From positions 4,398,634-4,462,633 of the forward strand of contig OZ010580.1 of the NCBI GenBank assembly GCA_963932145.1: a stretch of DNA of 64,000 nucleotides, given 5' to 3'. This DNA comes from Acanthosepion lycidas (taxonomy: Eukaryota; Mollusca; Cephalopoda; Sepiida; Sepiidae). The notes beneath the pieces were generated by a model, which saw only the letters and a program-made list of their open reading frames with translations, had not been told where the DNA came from and made no database searches. Made by a program: the position numbers and the translations under genes. This document shows, in pieces, positions 26,071-39,929 of this stretch. Position 1 is the stretch's first letter. Every line of letters starts with the position of its first letter.

Positions 26071-27476
26071 TAGCGACGTACGCAGTAGCTCGTCTCTTCA
26101 TATTTTTAATTTTATTATGTATTTTTCAGTCAGAAATATCACGAATGGATAAATCAACTTTGATCACTGGATATAAAATATACAATTATAAATTGTTTCA
26201 TCTTTCTAGAAAGTATATCTATACATTGACGTTTATAAGGAAGTTGGGATGGAAAACACTGAGTAATGAATAAATGAACATTTCGATAATCAAGTCTTTA
26301 TTTAATAACGGCCAAGACGTAGTAAAATAAACGCTGGAAATTTCAATACGCTTAAAACCGACTTTTGCTTTGCAATAGGGACTCGTATCACACAACGAAT
26401 TTTCAAGTTGCGATGATTATACAAACTTTTGCAAGAAATTAGGCCAAAATATGGAAGGAAAAATTAACTGTTAAATGGAATTCATGTTTTATCACGATGA
26501 AAAACGTGTCAATTAAATGAGAATGAGAATAAAATCTTTCATGTCTGCCGGTTGAATATGAAATGATTTTTTGTCGAATTACACAGGTTTTAGCAATTAT
26601 AAAAGAAAAGCGAAGTGAAAAAATTCAAAGAAAGTAACACCACGTCTACTATAATATGAGGTTACTTGAATAGATCAATATGTCAGAATATATGCAAAGA
26701 AATAATTTCGCCAGCGATTGGAAGGAGAGTAACTGACTTACGCTCAGTAAAATGATATTCGTGATAATAGCAATTTCAAAACAATGATGATGTTATACTT
26801 ATTCAACTATTATTTATGTTTCGATAAAAGTTCATTGCATCTTTACAAATATGTGACAAGAGATAAAAACTGAAAATCATACAAAACTTTAAGAGGAAAT
26901 GAGTCGGGTTTCGTTGTCTCCAGAGCAAGCACTGAAATGAATTCATTATAACTGGCGAGTCACACAAGCACACCAACACGCAACACTTGTAGGGTAAAAA
27001 TATGTATTCCGACAAAGGTTTTCCTTCTTAATGTTCGACGTGATAGGAAACGAGAAAATGTGCAACAGAAGTCTATCATATTAAGAGGAGACACGTGCGT
27101 GTAATTTTAACGCGGGAATGAATGGAAGGGCATGGATTTGCCGCTTATGGGGCGGAATGAAATATTCAGTAAAAAAACAAACAAACATACGCGCACGAGA
27201 GACATCATGTACTATATACCGTCAGATTATTACAATTTATCGTGTCGCTTGTATTGTGTGAAGTTGAAAAATCTTTTCGACGGTGCGAAAATTATAGAAA
27301 ACAATATTGGATATAAAATAATGAAAATTGTTGTTTATCTCGGTGTAGAAATTTTCGACTACTTCGATGTTGTTTGTACTCAGTAGTAATGTATATTCGA
27401 TAGGAAATAAAAGTAATGAAACAATGTCTGTTTGACTGCTTGTTAAATAAAAGCTCATTTAAGAGTTTGGCAAATC

Positions 27477-27595
27477 GTTTACGGCCATATCACGTTGAAC
27501 ACACCGGTTCTCGTCCGATCACCGAAGTTAAGCAACGTCGAGCCTGGTCAGTACTTGGATGGGTGACCGCTTGGGAATACCAGGTGCTGTAAGTG
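27477..27595 (+). rRNA. 5S ribosomal RNA, unit 14 (allele B)
   Basis: Allele B with the TTTGGC 5' flank. Confidence 0.98.
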
Positions 27596-27982
27596 CTTTT
27601 TCTTCGAACCTTCAAATATTCACTAATTTTCGACGCTTTCACTATCTACTACTACATTTCTAACATACAGATTTTGATTTGCTAAAATTTCCTTTAAATT
27701 TAAATTTTTTTTACGAAAAAATACAAAACATTGGCACTGCATTGTTTTAGTCAAACAAATAAGACACGGATAATTCGAAAAATCTTGCCTCGATAAATTT
27801 ATCAGGAACGGAATTGGAGTATCACATCTCTTCAAATGGCACACGTAGAATCGAAGAACAACACTGATGAAAGCTGAAGGGCTTAAGAGACATCAGCATG
27901 TGGTCAAACGTAAGCGATCTGAGAGACACCTTTTACTGGATTAAAAGATTGCACGACAACACATTGGTGGTGACTACAACAT

Positions 27983-28053
27983 TGCATCGGCCGGGAATCG
28001 AACCCGGGCCGCCCGCGTGGCAGGCGAGCATTCTACCACTGAACCACCGATGC
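27983..28053 (-). tRNA. tRNA-Gly-GCC: tRNA-Gly(GCC), unit 15
   Basis: Sequence unchanged; the unit repeats the unit 13 pattern. Confidence 0.98.
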
Positions 28054-29460
28054 TAGCGACGTACGCAGTAGCTCGTCTCTTCATATTTTTAATTTTATTA
28101 TGTATTTTTCAGTCAGAAATATCACGAATGGATAAATCAACTTTGATCACTGGATATAAAATATACAATTATAAATTGTTTCATCTTTCTAGAAAGTATA
28201 TCTATACATTGACGTTTATAAGGAAGTTGGGATGGAAAACACTGAGTAATGAATAAATGAACATTTCGATAATCAAGTCTTTATTTAATAACGGCCAAGA
28301 CGTAGTAAAATAAACGCTGGAAATTTCAATACGCTTAAAACCGACTTTTGCTTTGCAATAGGGACTCGTATCACACAACGAATTTTCAAGTTGCGATGAT
28401 TATACAAACTTTTGCAAGAAATTAGGCCAAAATATGGAACGAAAAATTAACTGTTAAATGGAATTCATGTTTTATCACGATGAAAAACGTGTCAATTAAA
28501 TGAGAATGAGAATAAAATCTTTCATGTCTTGCCGGTTGAATATGAAATGATTTTTTGTCGAATTACACAGGTTTTAGCAATTATAAAAGAAAAGCGAAGT
28601 GAAAAAATTCAAAGAAAGTAACACCACGTCTACTATAATATGAGGTTACTTGAATAGATCAATATGTCAGAATATATGCAAAGAAATAATTTCGCCAGCT
28701 ATTGGAAGGAGAGTAACTGACTTACGCTCAGTAAAATGATATTCGTGATAATAGCAATTTCAAAACAATGATGATGTTATACTTATTCAACTATTATTTA
28801 TGTTTCGATAAAAGTTCATTGCATCTTTACAAATATGTGACAAGAGATAAAAACTGAAAATCATACAAAACTTTAAGAGGAAATGAGTCGGGTTTCGTTG
28901 TCTCCAGAGCAAGCACTGAAATGAATTCATTATAACTGGCGAGTCACACAAGCACACCAACACGCAACACTTGTAGGGTAAAAATATGTATTCCGACAAA
29001 GGTTTTCCTTCTTAATGTTCGACGTGATAGGAAACGAGAAAATGTGCAACAGAAGTCTATCATATTAAGAGGAGACACGTGCGTGTAATTTTAACGCGGG
29101 AATGAATGGAAGGGCATGGATTTGCCGCTTATGGGGCGGAATGAAATATTCAGTAAAAAAACAAACAAACATACGCGCACGAGAGACATCATGTACTATA
29201 TACCGTCAGATTATTACAATTTATCGTGTCGCTTGTATTGTGTGAAGTTGAAAAATCTTTTCGACGGTGCGAAAATTATAGAAAACAATATTGGATATAA
29301 AATAATGAAAATTGTTGTTTATCTCGGTGTAGAAATTTTCGACTACTTCGATGTTGTTTGTACTCAGTAGTAATGTATATTCGATAGGAAATAAAAGTAA
29401 TGAAACAATGTCTGTTTGACTGCTTGTTAAATAAAAGCTCATTTAAGAGTTTGGCAAATC

Positions 29461-29579
29461 GTTTACGGCCATATCACGTTGAACACACCGGTTCTCGTCC
29501 GATCACCGAAGTTAAGCAACGTCGAGCCTGGTCAGTACTTGGATGGGTGACCGCTTGGGAATACCAGGTGCTGTAAGTG
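29461..29579 (+). rRNA. 5S ribosomal RNA, unit 15 (allele B)
   Basis: Allele B with the TTTGGC 5' flank. Confidence 0.98.
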
Positions 29580-29966
29580 CTTTTTCTTCGAACCTTCAAA
29601 TATTCACTAATTTTCGACGCTTTCACTATCTACTACTACATTTCTAACATACAGATTTTGATTTGCTAAAATTTCCTTTAAATTTAAATTTTTTTTACGA
29701 AAAAATACAAAACATTGGCACTGCATTGTTTTAGTCAAACAAATAAGACACGGATAATTCGAAAAATCTTGCCTCGATAAATTTATCAGGAACGGAATTC
29801 GAGTATCACATCTCTTCAAATGGCACACGTAGAATCGAAGAACAACACTGATGAAAGCTGAAGGGCTTAAGAGACATCAGCATGTGGTCAAACGTAAGCG
29901 ATCTGAGAGACACCTTTTACTGGATTAAAAGATTGCACGACAACACATTGGTGGTGACTACAACAT

Positions 29967-30037
29967 TGCATCGGCCGGGAATCAAACGCGGGCCGCCCGC
30001 GTGGCAGGCGAGCACTCTACCACTGAACCACCGATGC
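29967..30037 (-). tRNA. tRNA-Gly(GCC), unit 16, probable pseudogene
   Basis: Three substitutions against all other copies. At 29984 the invariant C56 of the T loop becomes U, which removes the G19-C56 tertiary pair and alters the most critical base of the B box. At 29988, G52 becomes C, giving a C-C mismatch in the T stem. At 30015, A24 becomes G, a tolerable U-G pair in the D stem. Loss of the B-box C is classically damaging to TFIIIC binding (established), so this copy is probably silent and non-functional (inference). The anticodon is still GCC. Confidence 0.9.
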
Positions 30038-31443
30038 TAGCGACGTACGCAGTAGCTCGTCTCTTCATATTTTTAATTTTATTATGTATTTTTCAGTCAG
30101 AAATATCACGAATGGATAAATCAACTTTGATCACTGGATATAAAATATACAATTATAAATTGTTTCATCTTTCTAGAAAGTATATCTATACATTGACGTT
30201 TATAAGGAAGTTGGGATGGAAAACACTGAGTAATGAATAAATGAACATTTCGATAATCAAGTCTTTATTTAATAACGGCCAAGACGTAGTAAAATAAACG
30301 CTGGAAATTTCAATACGCTTAAAACCGACTTTTGCTTTGCAATAGGGACTCGTATCACACAACGAATTTTCAAGTTGCGATGATTATACAAACTTTTGCA
30401 AGAAATTAGGCCAAAATATGGAAGGAAAAATTAACTGTTAAATGGAATTCATGTTTTATCACGATGAAAAACGTGTCAATTAAATGAGAATGAGAATAAA
30501 ATCTTTCATGTCTGCCGGTTGAATATGAAATGATTTTTTGTCGAATTACACAGGTTTTAGCAATTATAAAAGAAAAGCGAAGTGAAAAAATTCAAAGAAA
30601 GTAACACCACGTCTACTATAATATGAGGTTACTTGAATAGATCAATATGTCAGAATATATGCAAAGAAATAATTTCGCCAGCGATTGGAAGGAGAGTAAC
30701 TGACTTACGCTCAGTAAAATGATATTCGTGATAATAGCAATTTCAAAACAATGATGATGTTATACTTATTCAACTATTATTTATGTTTCGATAAAAGTTC
30801 ATTGCATCTTTACAAATATGTGACAAGAGATAAAAACTGAAAATCATACAAAACTTTAAGAGGAAATGAGTCGGGTTTCGTTGTCTCCAGAGCAAGCACT
30901 GAAATGAATTCATTATAACTGGCGAGTCACACAAGCACACCAACACGCAACACTTGTAGGGTAAAAATATGTATTCCGACAAAGGTTTTCCTTCTTAATG
31001 TTCGACGTGATAGGAAACGAGAAAATGTGCAACAGAAGTCTATCATATTAAGAGGAGACACGTGCGTGTAATTTTAACGCGGGAATGAATGGAAGGGCAT
31101 GGATTTGCCGCTTATGGGGCGGAATGAAATATTCAGTAAAAAAACAAACAAACATACGCGCACGAGAGACATCATGTACTATATACCGTCAGATTATTAC
31201 AATTTATCGTGTCGCTTGTATTGTGTGAAGTTGAAAAATCTTTTCGACGGTGCGAAAATTATAGAAAACAATATTGGATATAAAATAATGAAAATTGTTG
31301 TTTATCTCGGTGTAGAAATTTTCGACTACTTCGATGTTGTTTGTACTCAGTAGTAATGTATATTCGATAGGAAATAAAAGTAATGAAACAATGTCTGTTT
31401 GACTGCTTGTTAAATAAAAGCTCATTTAAGAGTTTGGCAAATC

Positions 31444-31562
31444 GTTTACGGCCATATCACGTTGAACACACCGGTTCTCGTCCGATCACCGAAGTTAAGC
31501 GATGTCGAGCCTGGTCAGTACTTGGATGGGTGACCGCTTGGGAATACCAGGTGCTGTAAGTG
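31444..31562 (+). rRNA. 5S ribosomal RNA, unit 16 (allele A)
   Basis: Allele A; starts a run of five consecutive allele A copies (units 16-20). Still has the TTTGGC 5' flank, so the allele switch lies between that flank and position 58. Confidence 0.98.
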
Positions 31563-31949
31563 CTTTTTCTTCGAACCTTCAAATATTCACTAATTTTCGA
31601 CGCTTTCACTATCTACTACTACATTTCTAACATACAGATTTTGATTTGCTAAAATTTCCTTTAAATTTAAATTTTTTTTACGAAAAAATACAAAACATTG
31701 GCACTGCATTGTTTTAGTCAAACAAATAAGACACGGATAATTCGAAAAATCTTGCCTCGAAAAATTTATCAGGAACGGAATTCGAGTATCACATCTCTTC
31801 AAATGGCACACGCAGAATCGAAGAACAACACTGATGAAAGCTGAAGGGCTTAAGAGACATCAGCATGTGGTCAAACGTAAGCGATCTGAGAGACACCTTT
31901 TACTGGATTAAAAGATTGCACGACAACACATTGGTGGTGACTACAACAT

Positions 31950-32020
31950 TGCATCGGCCGGGAATCGAACCCGGGCCGCCCGCGTGGCAGGGGAGCATTC
32001 TACCACTGAACCACCGATGC
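31950..32020 (-). tRNA. tRNA-Gly-GCC: tRNA-Gly(GCC), unit 17, anticodon-stem mutant
   Basis: One substitution at 31992 changes G30 to C and replaces the G30-C40 pair of the anticodon stem by a C-C mismatch. A and B boxes are intact, so it may be transcribed, but folding or decoding is probably impaired (inference). Confidence 0.93.
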
Positions 32021-33418
32021 TAGCGACGTACGCAGTAGCTCGTCTCTTCATATTTTTAATTTTATTATGTATTTTTCAGTCAGAAATATCACGAATGGAT
32101 AAATCAACTTTGATCACTGGATATAAAATATACAATTATAAATTGTTTCATCTTTCTAGAAAGTATATCTATACATTGACGTTTATAAGGAAGTTGGGAT
32201 GGAAAACACTGAGTAATGAATAAATGAACATTTCGATAATCAAGTCTTTATTTAATAACGGCCAAAAATAAACGCTGGAAATTTCAATACGCTTAAAACC
32301 GACTTTTGCTTTGCAATAGGGACTCGTATCACACAACGAATTTTCAAGTTGCGATGATTATACAAACTTTTGCAAGAAATTAGGCCAAAATATGGAACGA
32401 AAAATTAACTGTTAAATGGAATTCATGTTTTATCACGATGAAAAACGTGTCAATTAAATGAGAATGAGAATAAAATCTTTCATGTCTTGCCGGTTGAATA
32501 TGAAATGATTTTTTGTCGAATTACACAGGTTTTAGCAATTATAAAAGAAAAGCGAAGTGAAAAAATTCAAAGAAAGTAACACCACGTCTACTATAATATG
32601 AGGTTACTTGAATAGATCAATATGTCAGAATATATGCAAAGAAATAATTTCGCCAGCTATTGGAAGGAGAGTAACTGACTTACGCTCAGTAAAATGATAT
32701 TCGTGATAATAGCAATTTCAAAACAATGATGATGTTATACTTATTCAACTATTATTTATGTTTCGATAAAAGTTCATTGCATCTTTACAAATATGTGACA
32801 AGAGATAAAAACTGAAAATCATACAAAACTTTAAGAGGAAATGAGTCGGGTTTCGTTGTCTCCAGAGCAAGCACTGAAATGAATTCATTATAACTGGCGA
32901 GTCACACAAGCACACCAACACGCAACACTTGTAGGGTAAAAATATGTATTCCGACAAAGGTTTTCCTTCTTAATGTTCGACGTGATAGGAAACGAGAAAA
33001 TGTGCAACAGAAGTCTATCATATTAAGAGGAGACACGTGCGTGTAATTTTAACGCGGGAATGAATGGAAGGGCATGGATTTGCCGCTTATGGGGCGGAAT
33101 GAAATATTCAGTAAAAAAACAAACAAACATACGCGCACGAGAGACATCATGTACTATATACCGTCAGATTATTACAATTTATCGTGTCGCTTGTATTGTG
33201 TGAAGTTGAAAAATCTTTTCGACGGTGCGAAAATTATAGAAAACAATATTGGATATAAAATAATGAAAATTGTTGTTTATCTCGGTGTAGAAATTTTCGA
33301 CTACTTCGATGTTGTTTGTACTCAGTAGTAATGTATATTCGATAGGAAATAAAAGTAATGAAACAATGTCTGTTTGACTGCTTGTTAAATAAAAGCTCAT
33401 TTAAGAGTTTTGCAAATC

Positions 33419-33537
33419 GTTTACGGCCATATCACGTTGAACACACCGGTTCTCGTCCGATCACCGAAGTTAAGCGATGTCGAGCCTGGTCAGTACTTGG
33501 ATGGGTGACCGCTTGGGAATACCAGGTGCTGTAAGTG
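33419..33537 (+). rRNA. 5S ribosomal RNA, unit 17 (allele A)
   Basis: Allele A; 5' flank returns to GTTTTGC. Confidence 0.98.
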
Positions 33538-33924
33538 CTTTTTCTTCGAACCTTCAAATATTCACTAATTTTCGACGCTTTCACTATCTACTACTACATT
33601 TCTAACATAGAGATTTTGATTTGCTAAAATTTCCTTTAAATTTAAATTTTTTTTACGAAAAAATACAAAACATTGGCACTGCATTGTTTTAGTCAAACAA
33701 ATAAGACACGGATAATTCGAAAAATCTTGCCTCGAAAAATTTATCAGGAACGGAATTCGAGTATCACATCTCTTCAAATGGCACACGCAGAATCGAAGAA
33801 CAACACTGATGAAAGCTGAAGGGCTTAAGAGACATCAGCATGTGGTCAAACGTAAGCGATCTGAGAGACACCTTTTACTGGATTAAAAGATTGCACGACA
33901 ACACATTGGTGGTGACTACAACAT

Positions 33925-33995
33925 TGCATCGGCCGGGAATCGAACCCGGGCCGCCCGCGTGGCAGGCGAGCATTCTACCACTGAACCACCGATGC
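33925..33995 (-). tRNA. tRNA-Gly-GCC: tRNA-Gly(GCC), unit 18
   Basis: Sequence unchanged, although the rest of the unit is nearly identical to unit 17, so the G30 change in unit 17 arose after this local duplication or was corrected here. Confidence 0.98.
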
Positions 33996-35393
33996 TAGCG
34001 ACGTACGCAGTAGCTCGTCTCTTCATATTTTTAATTTTATTATGTATTTTTCAGTCAGAAATATCACGAATGGATAAATCAACTTTGATCACTGGATATA
34101 AAATATACAATTATAAATTGTTTCATCTTTCTAGAAAGTATATCTATACATTGACGTTTATAAGGAAGTTGGGATGGAAAACACTGAGTAATGAATAAAT
34201 GAACATTTCGATAATCAAGTCTTTATTTAATAACGGCCAAAAATAAACGCTGGAAATTTCAATACGCTTAAAACCGACTTTTGCTTTGCAATAGGGACTC
34301 GTATCACACAACGAATTTTCAAGTTGCGATGATTATACAAACTTTTGCAAGAAATTAGGCCAAAATATGGAACGAAAAATTAACTGTTAAATGGAATTCA
34401 TGTTTTATCACGATGAAAAACGTGTCAATTAAATGAGAATGAGAATAAAATCTTTCATGTCTTGCCGGTTGAATATGAAATGATTTTTTGTCGAATTACA
34501 CAGGTTTTAGCAATTATAAAAGAAAAGCGAAGTGAAAAAATTCAAAGAAAGTAACACCACGTCTACTATAATATGAGGTTACTTGAATAGATCAATATGT
34601 CAGAATATATGCAAAGAAATAATTTCGCCAGCTATTGGAAGGAGAGTAACTGACTTACGCTCAGTAAAATGATATTCGTGATAATAGCAATTTCAAAACA
34701 ATGATGATGTTATACTTATTCAACTATTATTTATGTTTCGATAAAAGTTCATTGCATCTTTACAAATATGTGACAAGAGATAAAAACTGAAAATCATACA
34801 AAACTTTAAGAGGAAATGAGTCGGGTTTCGTTGTCTCCAGAGCAAGCACTGAAATGAATTCATTATAACTGGCGAGTCACACAAGCACACCAACACGCAA
34901 CACTTGTAGGGTAAAAATATGTATTCCGACAAAGGTTTTCCTTCTTAATGTTCGACGTGATAGGAAACGAGAAAATGTGCAACAGAAGTCTATCATATTA
35001 AGAGGAGACACGTGCGTGTAATTTTAACGCGGGAATGAATGGAAGGGCATGGATTTGCCGCTTATGGGGCGGAATGAAATATTCAGTAAAAAAACAAACA
35101 AACATACGCGCACGAGAGACATCATGTACTATATACCGTCAGATTATTACAATTTATCGTGTCGCTTGTATTGTGTGAAGTTGAAAAATCTTTTCGACGG
35201 TGCGAAAATTATAGAAAACAATATTGGATATAAAATAATGAAAATTGTTGTTTATCTCGGTGTAGAAATTTTCGACTACTTCGATGTTGTTTGTACTCAG
35301 TAGTAATGTATATTCGATAGGAAATAAAAGTAATGAAACAATGTCTGTTTGACTGCTTGTTAAATAAAAGCTCATTTAAGAGTTTTGCAAATC

Positions 35394-35512
35394 GTTTACG
35401 GCCATATCACGTTGAACACACCGGTTCTCGTCCGATCACCGAAGTTAAGCGATGTCGAGCCTGGTCAGTACTTGGATGGGTGACCGCTTGGGAATACCAG
35501 GTGCTGTAAGTG
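35394..35512 (+). rRNA. 5S ribosomal RNA, unit 18 (allele A)
   Basis: Allele A; unit length 1975 bp, as for units 17 and 19. Confidence 0.98.
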
Positions 35513-35899
35513 CTTTTTCTTCGAACCTTCAAATATTCACTAATTTTCGACGCTTTCACTATCTACTACTACATTTCTAACATAGAGATTTTGATTTGCT
35601 AAAATTTCCTTTAAATTTAAATTTTTTTTACGAAAAAATACAAAACATTGGCACTGCATTGTTTTAGTCAAACAAATAAGACACGGATAATTCGAAAAAT
35701 CTTGCCTCGAAAAATTTATCAGGAACGGAATTCGAGTATCACATCTCTTCAAATGGCACACGCAGAATCGAAGAACAACACTGATGAAAGCTGAAGGGCT
35801 TAAGAGACATCAGCATGTGGTCAAACGTAAGCGATCTGAGAGACACCTTTTACTGGATTAAAAGATTGCACGACAACACATTGGTGGTGACTACAACAT

Positions 35900-35970
35900 T
35901 GCATCGGCCGGGAATCGAACCCGGGCCGCCCGCGTGGCAGGCGAGCATTCTACCACTGAACCACCGATGC
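35900..35970 (-). tRNA. tRNA-Gly-GCC: tRNA-Gly(GCC), unit 19
   Basis: Sequence unchanged; 1975-bp unit with one 9-bp deletion. Confidence 0.98.
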
Positions 35971-37368
35971 TAGCGACGTACGCAGTAGCTCGTCTCTTCA
36001 TATTTTTAATTTTATTATGTATTTTTCAGTCAGAAATATCACGAATGGATAAATCAACTTTGATCACTGGATATAAAATATACAATTATAAATTGTTTCA
36101 TCTTTCTAGAAAGTATATCTATACATTGACGTTTATAAGGAAGTTGGGATGGAAAACACTGAGTAATGAATAAATGAACATTTCGATAATCAAGTCTTTA
36201 TTTAATAACGGCCAAAAATAAACGCTGGAAATTTCAATACGCTTAAAACCGACTTTTGCTTTGCAATAGGGACTCGTATCACACAACGAATTTTCAAGTT
36301 GCGATGATTATACAAACTTTTGCAAGAAATTAGGCCAAAATATGGAACGAAAAATTAACTGTTAAATGGAATTCATGTTTTATCACGATGAAAAACGTGT
36401 CAATTAAATGAGAATGAGAATAAAATCTTTCATGTCTTGCCGGTTGAATATGAAATGATTTTTTGTCGAATTACACAGGTTTTAGCAATTATAAAAGAAA
36501 AGCGAAGTGAAAAAATTCAAAGAAAGTAACACCACGTCTACTATAATATGAGGTTACTTGAATAGATCAATATGTCAGAATATATGCAAAGAAATAATTT
36601 CGCCAGCTATTGGAAGGAGAGTAACTGACTTACGCTCAGTAAAATGATATTCGTGATAATAGCAATTTCAAAACAATGATGATGTTATACTTATTCAACT
36701 ATTATTTATGTTTCGATAAAAGTTCATTGCATCTTTACAAATATGTGACAAGAGATAAAAACTGAAAATCATACAAAACTTTAAGAGGAAATGAGTCGGG
36801 TTTCGTTGTCTCCAGAGCAAGCACTGAAATGAATTCATTATAACTGGCGAGTCACACAAGCACACCAACACGCAACACTTGTAGGGTAAAAATATGTATT
36901 CCGACAAAGGTTTTCCTTCTTAATGTTCGACGTGATAGGAAACGAGAAAATGTGCAACAGAAGTCTATCATATTAAGAGGAGACACGTGCGTGTAATTTT
37001 AACGCGGGAATGAATGGAAGGGCATGGATTTGCCGCTTATGGGGCGGAATGAAATATTCAGTAAAAAAACAAACAAACATACGCGCACGAGAGACATCAT
37101 GTACTATATACCGTCAGATTATTACAATTTATCGTGTCGCTTGTATTGTGTGAAGTTGAAAAATCTTTTCGACGGTGCGAAAATTATAGAAAACAATATT
37201 GGATATAAAATAATGAAAATTGTTGTTTATCTCGGTGTAGAAATTTTCGACTACTTCGATGTTGTTTGTACTCAGTAGTAATGTATATTCGATAGGAAAT
37301 AAAAGTAATGAAACAATGTCTGTTTGACTGCTTGTTAAATAAAAGCTCATTTAAGAGTTTTGCAAATC

Positions 37369-37487
37369 GTTTACGGCCATATCACGTTGAACACACCGGT
37401 TCTCGTCCGATCACCGAAGTTAAGCGATGTCGAGCCTGGTCAGTACTTGGATGGGTGACCGCTTGGGAATACCAGGTGCTGTAAGTG
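37369..37487 (+). rRNA. 5S ribosomal RNA, unit 19 (allele A)
   Basis: Allele A, standard flank. Confidence 0.98.
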
Positions 37488-37874
37488 CTTTTTCTTCGAA
37501 CCTTCAAATATTCACTAATTTTCGACGCTTTCACTATCTACTACTACATTTCTAACATAGAGATTTTGATTTGCTAAAATTTCCTTTAAATTTAAATTTT
37601 TTTTACGAAAAAATACAAAACATTGGCACTGCATTGTTTTAGTCAAACAAATACGACACGGATAATTCGAAAAATCTTGCCTCGAAAAATTTATCAGGAA
37701 CGGAATTCGAGTATCACATCTCTTCAAATGGCACACGCAGAATCGAAGAACAACACTGATGAAAGCTGAAGGGCTTAAGAGACATCAGCATGTGGTCAAA
37801 CGTAAGCGATCTGAGAGACACCTTTTACTGGATTAAAAGATTGCACGACAACACATTGGTGGTGACTACAACAT

Positions 37875-37945
37875 TGCATCGGCCGGGAATCGAACCCGGG
37901 CCGCCCGCGTGGCAGGCGAGCATTCTACCACTGAACCACCGATGC
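37875..37945 (-). tRNA. tRNA-Gly-GCC: tRNA-Gly(GCC), unit 20
   Basis: Sequence unchanged. The unit lacks the 9-bp deletion of units 17-19 but shares their CTCGAAAAAT and CACGCAG variants. Confidence 0.98.
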
Positions 37946-39352
37946 TAGCGACGTACGCAGTAGCTCGTCTCTTCATATTTTTAATTTTATTATGTATTTT
38001 TCAGTCAGAAATATCACGAATGGATAAATCAACTTTGATCACTGGATATAAAATATACAATTATAAATTGTTTCATCTTTCTAGAAAGTATATCTATACA
38101 TTGACGTTTATAAGGAAGTTGGGATGGAAAACACTGAGTAATGAATAAATGAACATTTCGATAATCAAGTCTTTATTTAATAACGGCCAAGACGTAGTAA
38201 AATAAACGCTGGAAATTTCAATACGCTTAAAACCGACTTTTGCTTTGCAATAGGGACTCGTATCACACAACGAATTTTCAAGTTGCGATGATTATACAAA
38301 CTTTTGCAAGAAATTAGGCCAAAATATGGAACGAAAAATTAACTGTTAAATGGAATTCATGTTTTATCACGATGAAAAACGTGTCAATTAAATGAGAATG
38401 AGAATAAAATCTTTCATGTCTTGCCGGTTGAATATGAAATGATTTTTTGTCGAATTACACAGGTTTTAGCAATTATAAAAGAAAAGCGAAGTGAAAAAAT
38501 TCAAAGAAAGTAACACCACGTCTACTATAATATGAGGTTACTTGAATAGATCAATATGTCAGAATATATGCAAAGAAATAATTTCGCCAGCTATTGGAAG
38601 GAGAGTAACTGACTTACGCTCAGTAAAATGATATTCGTGATAATAGCAATTTCAAAACAATGATGATGTTATACTTATTCAACTATTATTTATGTTTCGA
38701 TAAAAGTTCATTGCATCTTTACAAATATGTGACAAGAGATAAAAACTGAAAATCATACAAAACTTTAAGAGGAAATGAGTCGGGTTTCGTTGTCTCCAGA
38801 GCAAGCACTGAAATGAATTCATTATAACTGGCGAGTCACACAAGCACACCAACACGCAACACTTGTAGGGTAAAAATATGTATTCCGACAAAGGTTTTCC
38901 TTCTTAATGTTCGACGTGATAGGAAACGAGAAAATGTGCAACAGAAGTCTATCATATTAAGAGGAGACACGTGCGTGTAATTTTAACGCGGGAATGAATG
39001 GAAGGGCATGGATTTGCCGCTTATGGGGCGGAATGAAATATTCAGTAAAAAAACAAACAAACATACGCGCACGAGAGACATCATGTACTATATACCGTCA
39101 GATTATTACAATTTATCGTGTCGCTTGTATTGTGTGAAGTTGAAAAATCTTTTCGACGGTGCGAAAATTATAGAAAACAATATTGGATATAAAATAATGA
39201 AAATTGTTGTTTATCTCGGTGTAGAAATTTTCGACTACTTCGATGTTGTTTGTACTCAGTAGTAATGTATATTCGATAGGAAATAAAAGTAATGAAACAA
39301 TGTCTGTTTGACTGCTTGTTAAATAAAAGCTCATTTAAGAGTTTTGCAAATC

Positions 39353-39471
39353 GTTTACGGCCATATCACGTTGAACACACCGGTTCTCGTCCGATCACCG
39401 AAGTTAAGCGATGTCGAGCCTGGTCAGTACTTGGATGGGTGACCGCTTGGGAATACCAGGTGCTGTAAGTG
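39353..39471 (+). rRNA. 5S ribosomal RNA, unit 20 (allele A)
   Basis: Allele A; last of the run from unit 16. Confidence 0.98.
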
Positions 39472-39858
39472 CTTTTTCTTCGAACCTTCAAATATTCACT
39501 AATTTTCGACGCTTTCACTATCTACTACTACATTTCTAACATAGAGATTTTGATTTGCTAAAATTTCCTTTAAATTTAAATTTTTTTTACGAAAAAATAC
39601 AAAACATTGGCACTGCATTGTTTTAGTCAAACAAATAAGACACGGATAATTCGAAAAATCTTGCCTCGAAAAATTTATCAGGAACGGAATTCGAGTATCA
39701 CATCTCTTCAAATGGCACACGCAGAATCGAAGAACAACACTGATGAAAGCTGAAGGGCTTAAGAGACATCAGCATGTGGTCAAACGTAAGCGATCTGAGA
39801 GACACCATTTACTGGATTAAAAGATTGCACGACAACACATTGGTGGTGACTACAACAT

Positions 39859-39929
39859 TGCATCGGCCGGGAATCGAACCCGGGCCGCCCGCGTGGCAGG
39901 CGAGCATTCTACCACTGAACCACCGATGC
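39859..39929 (-). tRNA. tRNA-Gly-GCC: tRNA-Gly(GCC), unit 21
   Basis: Sequence unchanged; private change in the convergent spacer (GACACCATTT). Confidence 0.98.
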
